Made by a program: the position numbers and the translations under genes. Below the pieces are notes generated by a model, which was not told the origin of the DNA, did no database searches, and saw only the letters and a list, made by a program, of their open reading frames with translations. From CAYFZR01 sp046760505 [NCBI: Candidatus Hydrothermarchaeota archaeon] (lineage in GTDB: Archaea; CAYFZR01), in the NCBI GenBank assembly GCA_046760505.1, contig JBHIEG010000006.1, positions 20,924-84,923 on the forward strand: 64,000 nt of DNA, in the 5' to 3' direction. This document shows, one piece after another, positions 1-8,833 of this stretch (its first letter is position 1; each line of letters opens with the position of its first letter).

Positions 1-312
1 CTCAAATGTGAGTGTGAAAAGATTTTTTTTCTCGTCAGATTCAATTTTCAAGAGGTCTTCTGGCTGAGCTCTTCTTAGAATTGTCTTTAGTCTCTCTAAA
101 TCCAGACCAATGACCCTTTCTTCGTCGATTTCGTATTTATCAAAGGCTTCTTTGTGCAGGTCTAGCATTATCATTGCCACGTGAGGGGGATCCATGGCGC
201 GTACCTTAATTCCTTCTTCAGTTATGTGGAATGCACCTTCATCAATTATCTGCGAAATAGCGTCTATTACAAGTCTAAACGTCTTTATATCATTAATATC
301 TATTCTAAACAA
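1..312 (-). CDS. pcn: DNA polymerase sliding clamp PCNA (N-terminal part)
   Basis: This is the N-terminal 104 codons of the archaeal sliding clamp, cut by the window edge. My translation of the minus strand begins FRIDINDIKTFRLVIDAI and continues through VRAMDPPHVAMI, the hallmark PCNA stretch (helix A and the RAMDPSHVA-type strand). The clamp encircles DNA and holds PolB and other replication enzymes. Translation starts at TTG (312-310), directly after the TAA of the upstream OB-fold gene, with GGAGGT about 6 bases before it. It is the last visible gene of the long minus-strand string that begins at cdhA, so it is probably co-transcribed with tfs. The C-terminal domain lies outside the window. 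Confidence 0.93.
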   Translation of the reverse strand, partial: MFRIDINDIKTFRLVIDAISQIIDEGAFHITEEGIKVRAMDPPHVAMIMLDLHKEAFDKYEIDEERVIGLDLERLKTILRRAQPEDLLKIESDEKKNLFTLTFE

Positions 313-675
313 TTAATTACCTCCCATTGCTTTCTTGAAAATTTCTACTGCGCGTTTATAGAGATCAAAATCTAAATTTTCCATTAATTGTATAGCTTCA
401 CCCCTTATTTCTACTTTTTCCCCTATCAAAGGTGTTCCAAAAACCCTGACAAAATCTTTTACATTCACTTCGGGAGAGAAATCAAACCTCACTAGAACAG
501 AGCCGCTTCCATCATCTAGTAAGATTGAATTTGTCTCTTCTTCTTTGTAGAGAACTACACCAAACAACATAACCCTAGAGTCATCCTCTATTTCATTTAT
601 CTTAATCATTTTGGCAGGCAGTTTCCAGTCTTTAAAAGATTTTGACACTAGTATTCCCTCCAAGTATAATGACAC
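313..675 (-). CDS. OB-fold nucleic-acid-binding protein (RPA-like, small)
   Basis: A 120-residue protein whose middle (about residues 25-95) reads as a single OB fold. It has alternating hydrophobic strands, a DDGSGSVLVRF segment typical of RPA/RecG-type OB folds, and then a VRVFGTP strand. No zinc finger or other domain is visible. It overlaps the 3' end of tfs by 28 bases and its TAA abuts the TTG start of pcn, so all three should be translated from one mRNA. The position between a transcription elongation factor and the sliding clamp suggests a single-stranded DNA or RNA-binding role, but the exact function is not known to me. Confidence 0.7.
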   Translation of the reverse strand: MSLYLEGILVSKSFKDWKLPAKMIKINEIEDDSRVMLFGVVLYKEEETNSILLDDGSGSVLVRFDFSPEVNVKDFVRVFGTPLIGEKVEIRGEAIQLMENLDFDLYKRAVEIFKKAMGGN

Positions 676-980
676 TTGCTACATCTATAAAATCTTGTCT
701 CTGGCTCATCGCTAGATCTAGTTTGCCTAATCCACCAGTAAGCAGTGTCGTTTCCACATTCCTTGCATGGGATCTTTGTACTTGGCAGCGCGGGGACTTC
801 TTCGATTACTGGAATCTTTTCTTCTCTTCCCAATTTGTTGTCTTCAGACCTGTATTCTTTCCGTATGTGCGCATATTTATTTGAGATTTCTCGTGAGTCA
901 CATCTGCGACAATAAAGTATTACTTTCTCCTCTTCTTTTGTAATCTCCATCAATGTTCCGCATTGTTTGCAGAATTCCAT
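648..980 (-). CDS. tfs: Transcription factor S (TFS, RpoM/TFIIS-like)
   Basis: A 110-residue archaeal TFS, the cleavage-stimulating factor that rescues backtracked RNA polymerase. An N-terminal zinc ribbon (CKQCG at residues 4-8, CRRCD near 24-28) is followed by a linker and a C-terminal zinc ribbon (CKECG near 73, CSKCHYTW near 100). The chain ends in TWREY, the usual TFS terminus. The two acidic residues of the catalytic hairpin are visible as SSDEPET. The gene stops with TAG immediately after TWREY, which argues that TAG is a normal stop in this organism. It overlaps the Nudix gene upstream by 31 bases and the OB gene downstream by 28. Confidence 0.95.
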   Translation of the reverse strand: MEFCKQCGTLMEITKEEEKVILYCRRCDSREISNKYAHIRKEYRSEDNKLGREEKIPVIEEVPALPSTKIPCKECGNDTAYWWIRQTRSSDEPETRFYRCSKCHYTWREY

Positions 981-1399
981 CTAAACACCTTAAAATCCTC
1001 TACAATTTTGCCGTGGTCAAACGCTAATTCAGGGAGATCTTCTATGTTGAACCATTTTGCCTCACTTGCATCTGTAGTTGGTAAAAATTCTTGAGTAATT
1101 GGCTCGAGCACATAAACAATGGAGACCATATGTCCCCTGGGATCCCTCTTTGGATCAGAGTAGACCCCAAATAGCATGTCTATTTTGCAATCCAAGCCAG
1201 TCTCTTCCTTGACTTCTCTTAAAACTGCTTTCTCTACACTTTCTCCGCATTCTACAAATCCGCCGGGAAGTGCCCAGGATCCTTTGTAGGGTTCTTTTTT
1301 CCGTTTTATTAGTACTATCTCGTTTTCCTTTAAGACAATTCCATCTACTGTTAGGGCAGGAGCCTTAAATTTGCCGCAAACACATGGACATTTAATCAT
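950..1399 (-). CDS. Nudix hydrolase (ADP-ribose pyrophosphatase-like)
   Basis: A 149-residue Nudix family pyrophosphohydrolase. The Nudix box runs from GGFVECGESVEKA to REVKEETGLD (about residues 47-69) and matches GX5EX7REUXEEXGU, including the metal-binding REVKEE core. A short Cys pair near the N-terminus (CPCVCG, residues 4-9) could bind metal. The family cleaves nucleoside diphosphates linked to another moiety; ADP-ribose is a likely but unproven substrate. Its ATG overlaps the TGA of the signal peptidase gene (four bases) and its 3' end overlaps tfs, consistent with translational coupling. Confidence 0.88.
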   Translation of the reverse strand: MIKCPCVCGKFKAPALTVDGIVLKENEIVLIKRKKEPYKGSWALPGGFVECGESVEKAVLREVKEETGLDCKIDMLFGVYSDPKRDPRGHMVSIVYVLEPITQEFLPTTDASEAKWFNIEDLPELAFDHGKIVEDFKVFRWNSANNAEH

Positions 1400-1827
1400 G
1401 GAATTAACCTCTTTACCTTAAGCAAGATGAGTTTCAAATAACCGACTTTTGGGATGGATATTATTACTTTCCCTATTATCCAGTCCGGCTTAACCTTCCA
1501 TGGATCTGCTTGCTTATTGTGGTCCCCCCTCGTCCTAAGGGTATTGTCAGGGTAAATTTTGGTGACGCGATGCACTATTGGTATAGAGAATCCAGGCGGT
1601 CTAAAAACTATGATGTCTCCCTCTTTTATGGTTGTAATGTTCGCTCCTTTGACAATAAGTAGATCTCCCGGATAGTAGACTGGAATCATACTGTCACTTG
1701 CTACAGCAACCATTGGCGTTTCTGTATTGAGTGCATATGAAAGCCCTTGGTTGAAAAAGAAGCCTACTAGTATGCCTATTATTGCATATAACAAAATCTC
1801 CTTTACAGTACCCTTCTTATTTTCCAT
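1396..1827 (-). CDS. Archaeal signal peptidase I (Sec11-like)
   Basis: A 143-residue S26 family signal peptidase that removes signal peptides at the outer face of the membrane. An N-terminal membrane segment (about residues 9-28) is followed by the catalytic Ser in ASDSMIPVYYPGD. Box C/D residues include GDIIVF, then IVHRVTKI with the His that replaces the bacterial Lys in archaeal and eukaryotic enzymes, and a TRGDHNKQAD segment with the conserved Asp. The likely catalytic set is Ser-His-Asp. It starts directly after the DUF99 stop codon. Substrates in this window would include the exported proteins at 19.6, 21.7, 24.9 and 35.0 kb. Confidence 0.9.
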   Translation of the reverse strand: MENKKGTVKEILLYAIIGILVGFFFNQGLSYALNTETPMVAVASDSMIPVYYPGDLLIVKGANITTIKEGDIIVFRPPGFSIPIVHRVTKIYPDNTLRTRGDHNKQADPWKVKPDWIIGKVIISIPKVGYLKLILLKVKRLIP

Positions 1828-2418
1828 TTATGCTCGCCCCATGGATTCTCCAAGCGTGACTCCTCTCGCTATTATATGTGCTAGCCTTATAGGCTCTGGA
1901 ACGACCCCTCTGTAAAGGGAAAGTTTAACCAGATTTATGGCTGCTTCTTTAGATACGCCGTAAGATTGGAGGTATATCTTGCTTCTTTTGTAGTTAAATA
2001 TAAATATGTTCCCGGCTCTCTTTACTCTATCCCATCTTTTCTTTGCATCATCAAACTGCTCTAGAGCCTTCTTCATAGATTCCATGTCTGGTTTCTTCCT
2101 CATAACTACAATAATTGGTAATTCCGTCTTTTCACCAAGTTCTGTGATGTCTACTATGTTAAATCCTCCTAAAGTGATTCCTTTGAGCATTATTACTCTA
2201 ATCTGTTCGTAGTGTCTCGAATTTAGGACAAGGGAAGTAAGTCTTTCTGTTGCATCATCTCCATCTACTGTAACTTTTGTGCTTATGACTCCATCCAAGT
2301 GATGTTTTCTCGTTACCGCTCCCACAACGAGAACTTCTTTGTCATCAAATGTGAATGGCGCATCATCGAATCCCAACATCCTTATTTCTTCTTTTATATG
2401 GGAAAAATCAGTTGTCAT
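1828..2418 (-). CDS. DUF99 family protein (endonuclease V-like fold, COG1628)
   Basis: An archaeal DUF99 protein, a family distantly related to endonuclease V, with no proven function known to me. The N-terminal RMLGFDDAPF and the following DKEVLVVGAVTR strand are characteristic. The chain ends with a region containing ARGVTLGESMGRA. I place the start at the ATG at 2418, which overlaps the DUF166 gene by 11 bases. A longer reading from 2457 would overlap by 50 bases and adds a basic stretch not expected in the family. AGGAGG lies 12 bases before this ATG, so a TTG at 2427 is another possibility. It sits in the middle of the cdh-to-pcn gene string. Confidence 0.8.
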   Translation of the reverse strand: MTTDFSHIKEEIRMLGFDDAPFTFDDKEVLVVGAVTRKHHLDGVISTKVTVDGDDATERLTSLVLNSRHYEQIRVIMLKGITLGGFNIVDITELGEKTELPIIVVMRKKPDMESMKKALEQFDDAKKRWDRVKRAGNIFIFNYKRSKIYLQSYGVSKEAAINLVKLSLYRGVVPEPIRLAHIIARGVTLGESMGRA

Positions 2419-3106
2419 TTTTTTCAATAGCCTCCTTGATGGCTTTTTCGATCGCATTCATGTGAAACTTTCCAGCAAGATGTATTGGACTTTCCCCCTT
2501 AACTATATCCATGCCTCTTTTTGACCTACATGGATAGTACTGAGTGTATAATCCGGCAAGTCTTGGTGCCTGACTTACATCTTTTCCCACTAAATTTTCA
2601 GCTACGAACCATGATGCCCCACATGGAGATCCTTTAATCACTGTTATTTCTTTGATGGTATCATCTTCTAACTTTATCTTGTACTTTGGGAAGCCAAATT
2701 CCTTTGCGAATCTATCGTATTCTTTTATTCCTTTGGGAACGAGACTGCAGCATGTAAGAGGTACTATTATGCTAAGGTCTTTCCTCTTATTTTTAAGGTA
2801 GAGCGCGGATTCATCTTCCTTTGGTATCAAAAATGTTTTAACTCCCTGTTTTGATCCGATGTCTACTATGTATGATGTAAGGTCAGGGTGTAGAGAATAG
2901 GTGAAAACCATGTCCACATCTTTGAAGTAATCGGGAAAATCCTCAGGAAAATATTCCTCTGGATGCTCTATAAAGGAGGGAACTTCTTTGGGAAGTGAGA
3001 ACTTTTTAACAACCGAGACATTTCTTCCATATTTATTTATGGTCTCTTCAACTCTTTCTCCGTACTTGCCACGCAAAATAAGAAGTATTTTTAATTTATC
3101 CACCAA
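2408..3106 (-). CDS. DUF166 family protein
   Basis: A 232-residue DUF166 protein (COG1810), an archaeal family of unknown function. Visible features are an N-terminal Rossmann-like strand (KILLILRGKYG), several Cys residues including PLTCCSLVP and GSPCGASW, and a late YPCRSKRG motif. The conserved cysteines could bind metal or a cofactor. It directly follows the second cooC with an 11-base overlap, so a role in maturation or supply of the CO dehydrogenase complex is a reasonable inference but unproven. The start is TTG at 3106 or the adjacent GTG at 3103; the latter has GAGG at better spacing. Confidence 0.82.
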   Translation of the reverse strand: MVDKLKILLILRGKYGERVEETINKYGRNVSVVKKFSLPKEVPSFIEHPEEYFPEDFPDYFKDVDMVFTYSLHPDLTSYIVDIGSKQGVKTFLIPKEDESALYLKNKRKDLSIIVPLTCCSLVPKGIKEYDRFAKEFGFPKYKIKLEDDTIKEITVIKGSPCGASWFVAENLVGKDVSQAPRLAGLYTQYYPCRSKRGMDIVKGESPIHLAGKFHMNAIEKAIKEAIEKNDN

Positions 3107-3842
3107 TAGACCTCAGTATAGCCTTTATCGACTCAACTGAGATGGAATTTTTATTTAGATCGTATGGAGACTTTCCTTGGATATCAGCATTTACAATGTT
3201 CTCATCGTAGGGAATCGATCCTAGGAGAGGCATATCAATAGAACTTTTTATGAATTCGATCTGCTCATCGTGAGTTATTTTGTTTGCTACCGCTGCAATA
3301 TTTTTTATTCCGATCCCTTTGGACAATTCTTTTATCCTGTTTGCCGTGTCTATGGATCTTTGTCCAGGCTCAACTATCACTACCATCAAATCAACATTTT
3401 CAGCTGTTCTTCTTCCCAGATGCTCTATGCCTGCTTCCATGTCCAGGATCACCCAGTCTTCCTCCTTCAGTATTAGATGTCTAAGTAATGCGCGTAGAAA
3501 TGTACTTTCTGGACATACACACCCTGATCCACCGGTTTCAACCGTACCCATAACAAGAAGCCTTATTTTGTTCTTTTTTATGCTAAAATTATCCAAGACA
3601 TCATTTACCTTTGGATTCAGCCTGTATAGACCAGATCCCATCACGGTTCTTTCTTCTATCAACTCTTTTAGCTTTGAGACCGGGGTTGGTAATTCTGAGA
3701 TTCCAAGGCTTGTGTGCAAGTTCATATCCGGATCTGCATCTATTGCTATTACATTCTTTCCTTCTTCGTCAAGTATTCTTGCAAGTATTCCGGAAAAGGT
3801 TGTTTTGCCGGTCCCCCCTTTACCGGCGACTGCAATTTTCAA
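3096..3842 (-). CDS. cooC: CooC-type nickel-insertion ATPase (second copy)
   Basis: A 248-residue MinD/ParA-superfamily ATPase of the CooC type, which helps load nickel into the C-cluster of CO dehydrogenase. The deviant Walker A GKGGTGKTT is at residues 7-15, the switch DADPDMN near 40, and a CxC pair appears in GSGCVCPES (near 112). This CxC forms the metal site at the CooC dimer interface. ILDMEAGIEHLGRRT is the family's switch II. It starts with TTG, with AGGTGATC just upstream, and follows cdhE by 28 bases. The window has another CooC at 6583-7347, and the two clearly diverge in sequence. Confidence 0.92.
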   Translation of the reverse strand: MKIAVAGKGGTGKTTFSGILARILDEEGKNVIAIDADPDMNLHTSLGISELPTPVSKLKELIEERTVMGSGLYRLNPKVNDVLDNFSIKKNKIRLLVMGTVETGGSGCVCPESTFLRALLRHLILKEEDWVILDMEAGIEHLGRRTAENVDLMVVIVEPGQRSIDTANRIKELSKGIGIKNIAAVANKITHDEQIEFIKSSIDMPLLGSIPYDENIVNADIQGKSPYDLNKNSISVESIKAILRSIGG

Positions 3843-3870
3843 AAGATCACCTAAATTTAATAAAAAAAGG

Positions 3871-5271
3871 TTACTTCAGTTCCAAAGTCGATACAAGCTT
3901 TGGTATTCCGCTAGAATCCCTTGGACCTACCACTACTTTCCAACCGGATATGTCTTCAAGTTCTCCCGTTATACGCGCGGCCATTCCAGGTATTACAATA
4001 GTCCTGTGTTTTACCTTCTCCTCTATTTTTGTCTCGTCCATTGTCTCCTTAACCCTTGACGCATTTAATTGCCCCCCTGCAACCGCAGATTCTACGCCAA
4101 TTCCCTCTGTATCTACAACAAGGAGCCAACAGTCTATGTTTCCAGATTCTATATCACTTGCTACCGTGTAGTAAGTGAGCGCAAAGTTCGTGGTGAACAT
4201 GACCGGAGACATATCTGTTGGCGATCCTATTTCCTTCAATCCAGGTTCTACGGATACGGGTCTTCTGGGGTCTGTGTATAGGTTCTCCCTAAGCGTTATC
4301 AACGGTATGATCATCCAAGGCTCGATGCAATGGAGTATCATGAGATCACTAAAGTTTACTAAACAAATATTAGATACAATAGCCTCTAAATTTGCTTTTG
4401 TAATATCATCTCCTTCCGTTAACCATGCAACTGCTGGAACTGTCATTAGTGGAAATCCTAAGTCTTTTTGTCCTTCCTCTATGGCTGCTCTTCTTAGCAT
4501 TACCAGATTGTTTACCGTGGTGCTTATTCCTTCTCCTTGAGGGTATGTTCCGGGATCCAATACGATTTCTTCAATTCCCATTGCTAGTAAGGCTCTCGTA
4601 ATAGATCTCATTAATTCAAGGTCATTTGGAGCGAATACCGCCAAAGGCACGTTGTATTTTAGCGCTAACTTGCCGACTTCCTCCCAATTTTCCCTTGTTG
4701 CAGCGTATATCAAAGGCCTTCTATCCTTAACAACTTCTAAGCCCGCTTCTAAGATTTTGGGATCGAATGAACAGAGTATTAGCGGTATTTTCACATTATC
4801 TGCAACTGTTTTCACTGCCTTCTTGAATTTTTCTGCATCTTTGCTCACGCTTCTTATGGCAACCATTTCTAACTTCAATATCATCCCTATGTATTCCTTT
4901 GTAAAGTCCTGAGCAAACTTGGAACGCTTTATTATCTCATCTTCTTTCATTTCATCCGTAACTTCTATTGCTATGGCTGTTTTGTTATAATATGTTAATT
5001 CATGTCTGTAGAGTACTTCTTCTCCTCCTATGAGAACCTGATTATCACCAACTCCTACTCTCACTAACGAAACAAGAGGTGCAAGGTAATCCTTTAGTTT
5101 CTCAAGTTTTTCCTTATATTTTGGCTCCTTCATGTATGGACAGTCTTCTATATCCTTTGTGCGTTCAATCAATTGGGCTGCGAATGCCATACATGTGTTG
5201 AATCCGCAATCTCCACAGTTTGTTTGAGGAAGAAACTGATATGCTTCCAGAGGGCTTTTTACCTTAACCAT
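3871..5271 (-). CDS. cdhE: ACDS gamma subunit, corrinoid iron-sulfur protein large subunit
   Basis: A 466-residue CdhE. With CdhD it forms the corrinoid Fe-S protein that carries the methyl group between tetrahydro(methano)pterin and the acetyl-CoA synthase A-cluster. The N-terminal 4Fe-4S motif is visible as NCGDCGFNTC (residues 18-27) followed by a fourth Cys near residue 43. A TIM-barrel-like centre and a C-terminal corrinoid-binding region (GVESAVAGGQL) follow. The length is normal for the family. It starts at ATG 12 bases after cdhD with GGAGG upstream. The order cdhABC-cooC-cdhDE matches that of methanogen ACDS operons. Confidence 0.96.
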   Translation of the reverse strand: MVKVKSPLEAYQFLPQTNCGDCGFNTCMAFAAQLIERTKDIEDCPYMKEPKYKEKLEKLKDYLAPLVSLVRVGVGDNQVLIGGEEVLYRHELTYYNKTAIAIEVTDEMKEDEIIKRSKFAQDFTKEYIGMILKLEMVAIRSVSKDAEKFKKAVKTVADNVKIPLILCSFDPKILEAGLEVVKDRRPLIYAATRENWEEVGKLALKYNVPLAVFAPNDLELMRSITRALLAMGIEEIVLDPGTYPQGEGISTTVNNLVMLRRAAIEEGQKDLGFPLMTVPAVAWLTEGDDITKANLEAIVSNICLVNFSDLMILHCIEPWMIIPLITLRENLYTDPRRPVSVEPGLKEIGSPTDMSPVMFTTNFALTYYTVASDIESGNIDCWLLVVDTEGIGVESAVAGGQLNASRVKETMDETKIEEKVKHRTIVIPGMAARITGELEDISGWKVVVGPRDSSGIPKLVSTLELK

Positions 5272-5283
5272 CCTTGATACCTC

Positions 5284-6582
5284 CTAAAACCGGGCTGATA
5301 CCCAGTCTGTTATCTCTGGATATTCCTTCTCCAGCATTCCTGCTAGTTGAAGGCAGGTCTCTTTCAGGGTTTTGACTGCAAACGGATGCATCATCATGAA
5401 TAGATCCCCCCCTGCCAAAGCGAGGGTCAGTCCTGTTACAACTTCCCACAGAGGACCTCTCAGTTCTCTTGGCCCCCATTCCTCTCCTTCAACGGGAGAT
5501 TGTTTCATCCAAGCCTCTCTTGCTCCCCAGGCATTTGTAGTTCCGCTGGACATCGGGAAGTTTAGGTCTCTATCCCCCTTCAAACCGCTTATTCTTATCC
5601 TTTGCATGTTTGTAAAGGCATAATCCAATCCATAACCCAGAGCTGCTGTAGTAGGGTCCATAATTATCTGGTCTCTTGGAACTCCCTCTCTAAACAAGTA
5701 TCTGTTTAGCGTTTTTTGATTGTTTATATCTAGCTGCGTCCATGATAAAACGACGTGCCCATAGTCTATTGCTGCCTTGGCAACTCTCTTATAATCTAGA
5801 TTTAGGCTTGCAGATGCTAATAGAACTCTTTCTCCTTCCGCAACTTTTGCTGCTTCTTCTAAAACTTCTGGATCTTTCTCCGGAACTCCAGATCCCCCTA
5901 CCACGATTGGCACCTTAACCGCTTGTAGTATATCTTCAACAACCTTTGCAGCCTCTTTAGAAGGCGTATCTTTTATAGCGGGATCTGTGGAGATAAGGTG
6001 TATCGTTACCATATCGGCGCCAAATTCCTTTACACACTTCTTTGCCCAATCAGATGGGTCTTCCATCACATCCTCTATGGTTGCCTTAACAGGTCCTGCT
6101 AAGGGAATGGGCATATCAAAAACGTCTACTGTTACTACCGGAACGTTAGGATTTTTTGCCTCGAAGTTGTAAAATGGCAGAGTTTTATGACCTCCTACCT
6201 TAATTACATAGTCTCTTGTTCCGCCATCTGATTTTGTCGCGCCAAGTGTTATCTCTTCTATCTCCTGTAGCCATTTTACCTTTGGAATCTCAAATGTGGC
6301 TGGCTCTAAGGTAACCTTAGGTACTTCAGGAACGGCTTCAGGAGCAGTAGGAACGGTTGGAATGGTTATACTTACTCCTGTGAGTTCCTGCAAACTTTGA
6401 GCCAGTAGTTGTGCGTAATAAGCTACTTTATAGAGTGCAGGTGGAATCTGCATCTGGCCTGGCTCAATTTCAATGACCATCTCGCCATCTTCTCCTAGTT
6501 CTATGGTCACATCTTCTAGTTCTTCAATATTAAATGTCTCTAAGATTTTTAAAAGCTCTGAGAGGTCGATTTTTTCCTCCAA
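5284..6582 (-). CDS. cdhD: ACDS delta subunit, corrinoid iron-sulfur protein small subunit
   Basis: A 432-residue CdhD, partner of CdhE in the methyl-carrying corrinoid protein. An acidic N-terminal segment (residues 1-50) and a Pro/Val-rich linker (about 75-95) precede a TIM barrel containing GGSGVPEKDP and the late MDPTTAALGYG motif conserved in the family. It starts with TTG (6582) immediately after the TAG of the upstream cooC; GGAGGT lies 7 bases before the TTG. It ends with TAG 12 bases before cdhE. Full length and intact. Confidence 0.95.
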   Translation of the reverse strand: MEEKIDLSELLKILETFNIEELEDVTIELGEDGEMVIEIEPGQMQIPPALYKVAYYAQLLAQSLQELTGVSITIPTVPTAPEAVPEVPKVTLEPATFEIPKVKWLQEIEEITLGATKSDGGTRDYVIKVGGHKTLPFYNFEAKNPNVPVVTVDVFDMPIPLAGPVKATIEDVMEDPSDWAKKCVKEFGADMVTIHLISTDPAIKDTPSKEAAKVVEDILQAVKVPIVVGGSGVPEKDPEVLEEAAKVAEGERVLLASASLNLDYKRVAKAAIDYGHVVLSWTQLDINNQKTLNRYLFREGVPRDQIIMDPTTAALGYGLDYAFTNMQRIRISGLKGDRDLNFPMSSGTTNAWGAREAWMKQSPVEGEEWGPRELRGPLWEVVTGLTLALAGGDLFMMMHPFAVKTLKETCLQLAGMLEKEYPEITDWVSARF

Positions 6583-7347
6583 CTAATATACCTCCTCAAG
6601 TTTATTCAGTATATCTTTAATCGCCAACATAGAGGGTGAATCTTCAGGCAATTCAACCACAGGTTTTCCTTCAAGATCATAAAGGGAAACATTCTTGTCT
6701 TCCGGTATTACTCCAATAACCTCCAATCCAAGTTCATTTGCTTTTTTTCTTAAACTCTCTTCCATCCCCGGCAGTACTCGATTTAGAATTACCGCCATAT
6801 AATCAAACTTTATTTCAAGTTCTTTCGCTAGCTCTTTAATTCTTTCTGCTGTTTTTAAGCCTTTAACTGTAGGATCTGTAACTACCAGCAGGATATCAAC
6901 GTCTCTTGTTGTTCTTCTACTCATGTGTTCGAGTCCAGCTTCAGTATCTATTACAGTGATATCGTAGTGTCTGGCGAATTTGTCTATTATGTCTCTCAGC
7001 ATATGATTTACAAGACAATAGCATCCAGGACCTTCTGGTCTTCCCATTACCAAGAGATCAAATTTTGGCCCCTCAACAACTATCTCCATTATTTTTCCTT
7101 CTAGTAGGACGTCTTTTGAAGTTCCTGGTGGAAGCGATCGAAAGTCATCGGAGATTTTTTCTCTTATATCACCCACAGTTTTCTCAAATTCAATACCCAA
7201 TGCCTCTGGCAAGTTGGAGTCAGCGTCGGCATCAACTGCCAAGATAGATTTGGAATTTTTACTCAGTAAATGAATTAAACTAGCCGAAACGAATGTTTTT
7301 CCGGTACCTCCTTTACCAGAGACGGCTATTACTGTACCTTTCTTCAA
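6583..7347 (-). CDS. cooC: CooC-type nickel-insertion ATPase (first copy)
   Basis: A 254-residue CooC/MinD-type ATPase encoded between cdhC and cdhD, the usual place for cooC in archaeal ACDS operons. The deviant Walker A is GKGGTGKTF, the switch I region is DADADSNL, and a CxC motif is seen in GPGCYCLVN (near 117), consistent with Ni binding at the dimer interface. VIDTEAGLEHMSRRT is the switch II segment. The start is TTG at 7347 with an AGGGGA-type ribosome binding site. A second paralogue follows cdhE. Two copies might serve the two nickel centres (C-cluster of CdhA, A-cluster of CdhC), but this is inference. Confidence 0.92.
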   Translation of the reverse strand: MKKGTVIAVSGKGGTGKTFVSASLIHLLSKNSKSILAVDADADSNLPEALGIEFEKTVGDIREKISDDFRSLPPGTSKDVLLEGKIMEIVVEGPKFDLLVMGRPEGPGCYCLVNHMLRDIIDKFARHYDITVIDTEAGLEHMSRRTTRDVDILLVVTDPTVKGLKTAERIKELAKELEIKFDYMAVILNRVLPGMEESLRKKANELGLEVIGVIPEDKNVSLYDLEGKPVVELPEDSPSMLAIKDILNKLEEVY

Positions 7348-7375
7348 GATGTTTCCCCTGGAAATTTGAGAGACC

Positions 7376-8821
7376 TTACTTGGTCTCTCTCTTTACAATT
7401 ACTTTGTCTATGTGTATTTTTGCGCCTTTCAGTACCAGTCTTATTGTTCCCCCTGCAATAGGCATTCCTGCTGGAACCGTTGGCATGCTCGGGGCTGTAA
7501 CCTGCATTTCCGGCATTGGAGTTACCCCCGGTGTAGGAGTTGGAGGCGCCTCAGGTGCTGGAGCTTCTTCTGGAGGAACCTCTTCAGGAACTTCCTCTAC
7601 CCAGGAAGCCACTACTGGATGACCTCTTTCCTTGAGGAATGCCTTTAGTTCCTCTATATCCTTCACATCTTCTTCTGTAGCGATCTTATCTACAAGATCT
7701 TCAGGTATCGCATCCTGTACTCTGTCTTTAAGAGCTTTTGGGAGCCAAACCGTTTTACTCCAACCACCATCTGCCATAAGGAATTTTGGCGATCTGAAGT
7801 ATTCTATTCCTATTCCTAGGAAGCCTGGAACCTGTTTTCCCCCTCCTGTTTGACCAGCCATCGTTGAGAAAGGCAGGCCATTTACGGTTACTCCCTTGAA
7901 GTCTCTGTGAACCCAGCCGAATCCATCTACTTCTGGTATGTAGAAACCTATAACTTCAAAACATCCGCAAGATGTATGAGGATATTGCATAAAGCTGTGG
8001 AGCCATATTCTATCATATTCTCCTCCGGAAAGGGTTACAGCGGCCTCATTTACCCCGGAGTATTCACCTACTTCTGCATTCAGTAGCTCTCCTTTTGGTA
8101 TTACCTTCATAGGTCCTTCTGGATCTACTTTGGCAGCGGCTCTTCCGTCAAACCATGTCATGGCTCCGCAAAGAGAAACCCTGTCTGGCGTAATCACGCA
8201 TACATTCGTTGGAGCAAAAGATTGACAGAGAGTACATCCATAAAATGTATCCACGTCCTCCTCGCTTAACTCCCTAGTTCTTGCGTCCCTCTCCTCATAT
8301 GCCTTCATGGCTTCTGGCATTCTCTTTTCCACTTCATCCTTGTCGGTAATGTATATGGCTTCTATCTTTTCTATGAAGGGCAACTCTTGTTTAAACAGAA
8401 ACATTGTGGCTTGAGCAATCTGTTTTAAGGACTTGAGTCCTTTTTTGATCGCGTCTTTACTTATCCTTATCCAGATATCATATCTTTGGTTTAAATGCAT
8501 GTAACCTTGGATGAAGTTCTGAAACTCGTGATTTCTTCTCTCAATTACGGATTCAAGGTCTTTTTCAACCATTTCCCCTGCTACCTTGTATATCATGGCA
8601 AAAGGATATCTTCCGCCTTCTTCCATATCTTCCAAATCTGGTCCGATTAGGGTAACCCTGTAGTCTTCTATCTCATCCATCGAAGCAGCTTGAACAAGTT
8701 CAAAACCTATTCCTTTAGGACCTGCTAATTCCACGTACATGTCTTCCCCTCTGATTCTCTCCCCCTCGTACATAGGGCTCATATCAAACGGGAAAACGTC
8801 CGCAGTAATTTCTTCAGCCAT
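7376..8821 (-). CDS. cdhC: ACDS beta subunit, acetyl-CoA synthase
   Basis: A 481-residue CdhC, which joins a methyl group, CO and CoA to acetyl-CoA at the Ni-Ni-4Fe4S A-cluster. A-cluster ligands are visible in FYGCTLCQSFAPTNVC, in SLCGAMTW and in HTSCGCFEV. The family TIM-free core ends near residue 400. It is followed by a linker of about 50 residues very rich in Pro, Ala and Glu and then a small basic beta-rich tail (GGTIRLVLKGAKI). The start ATG has AGGAGG 7 bases upstream. The gene lies 12 bases after cdhB and is intact. Confidence 0.96.
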   Translation of the reverse strand: MAEEITADVFPFDMSPMYEGERIRGEDMYVELAGPKGIGFELVQAASMDEIEDYRVTLIGPDLEDMEEGGRYPFAMIYKVAGEMVEKDLESVIERRNHEFQNFIQGYMHLNQRYDIWIRISKDAIKKGLKSLKQIAQATMFLFKQELPFIEKIEAIYITDKDEVEKRMPEAMKAYEERDARTRELSEEDVDTFYGCTLCQSFAPTNVCVITPDRVSLCGAMTWFDGRAAAKVDPEGPMKVIPKGELLNAEVGEYSGVNEAAVTLSGGEYDRIWLHSFMQYPHTSCGCFEVIGFYIPEVDGFGWVHRDFKGVTVNGLPFSTMAGQTGGGKQVPGFLGIGIEYFRSPKFLMADGGWSKTVWLPKALKDRVQDAIPEDLVDKIATEEDVKDIEELKAFLKERGHPVVASWVEEVPEEVPPEEAPAPEAPPTPTPGVTPMPEMQVTAPSMPTVPAGMPIAGGTIRLVLKGAKIHIDKVIVKRETK

Positions 8822-8833
8822 TTTTACGCCTCC

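Noticed and set aside
3280-4059. Long plus-strand ORF opposite cooC and cdhE
   Set aside because: It is antisense to strongly conserved genes, has no family features and no ribosome site, and is a shadow of minus-strand codon use.
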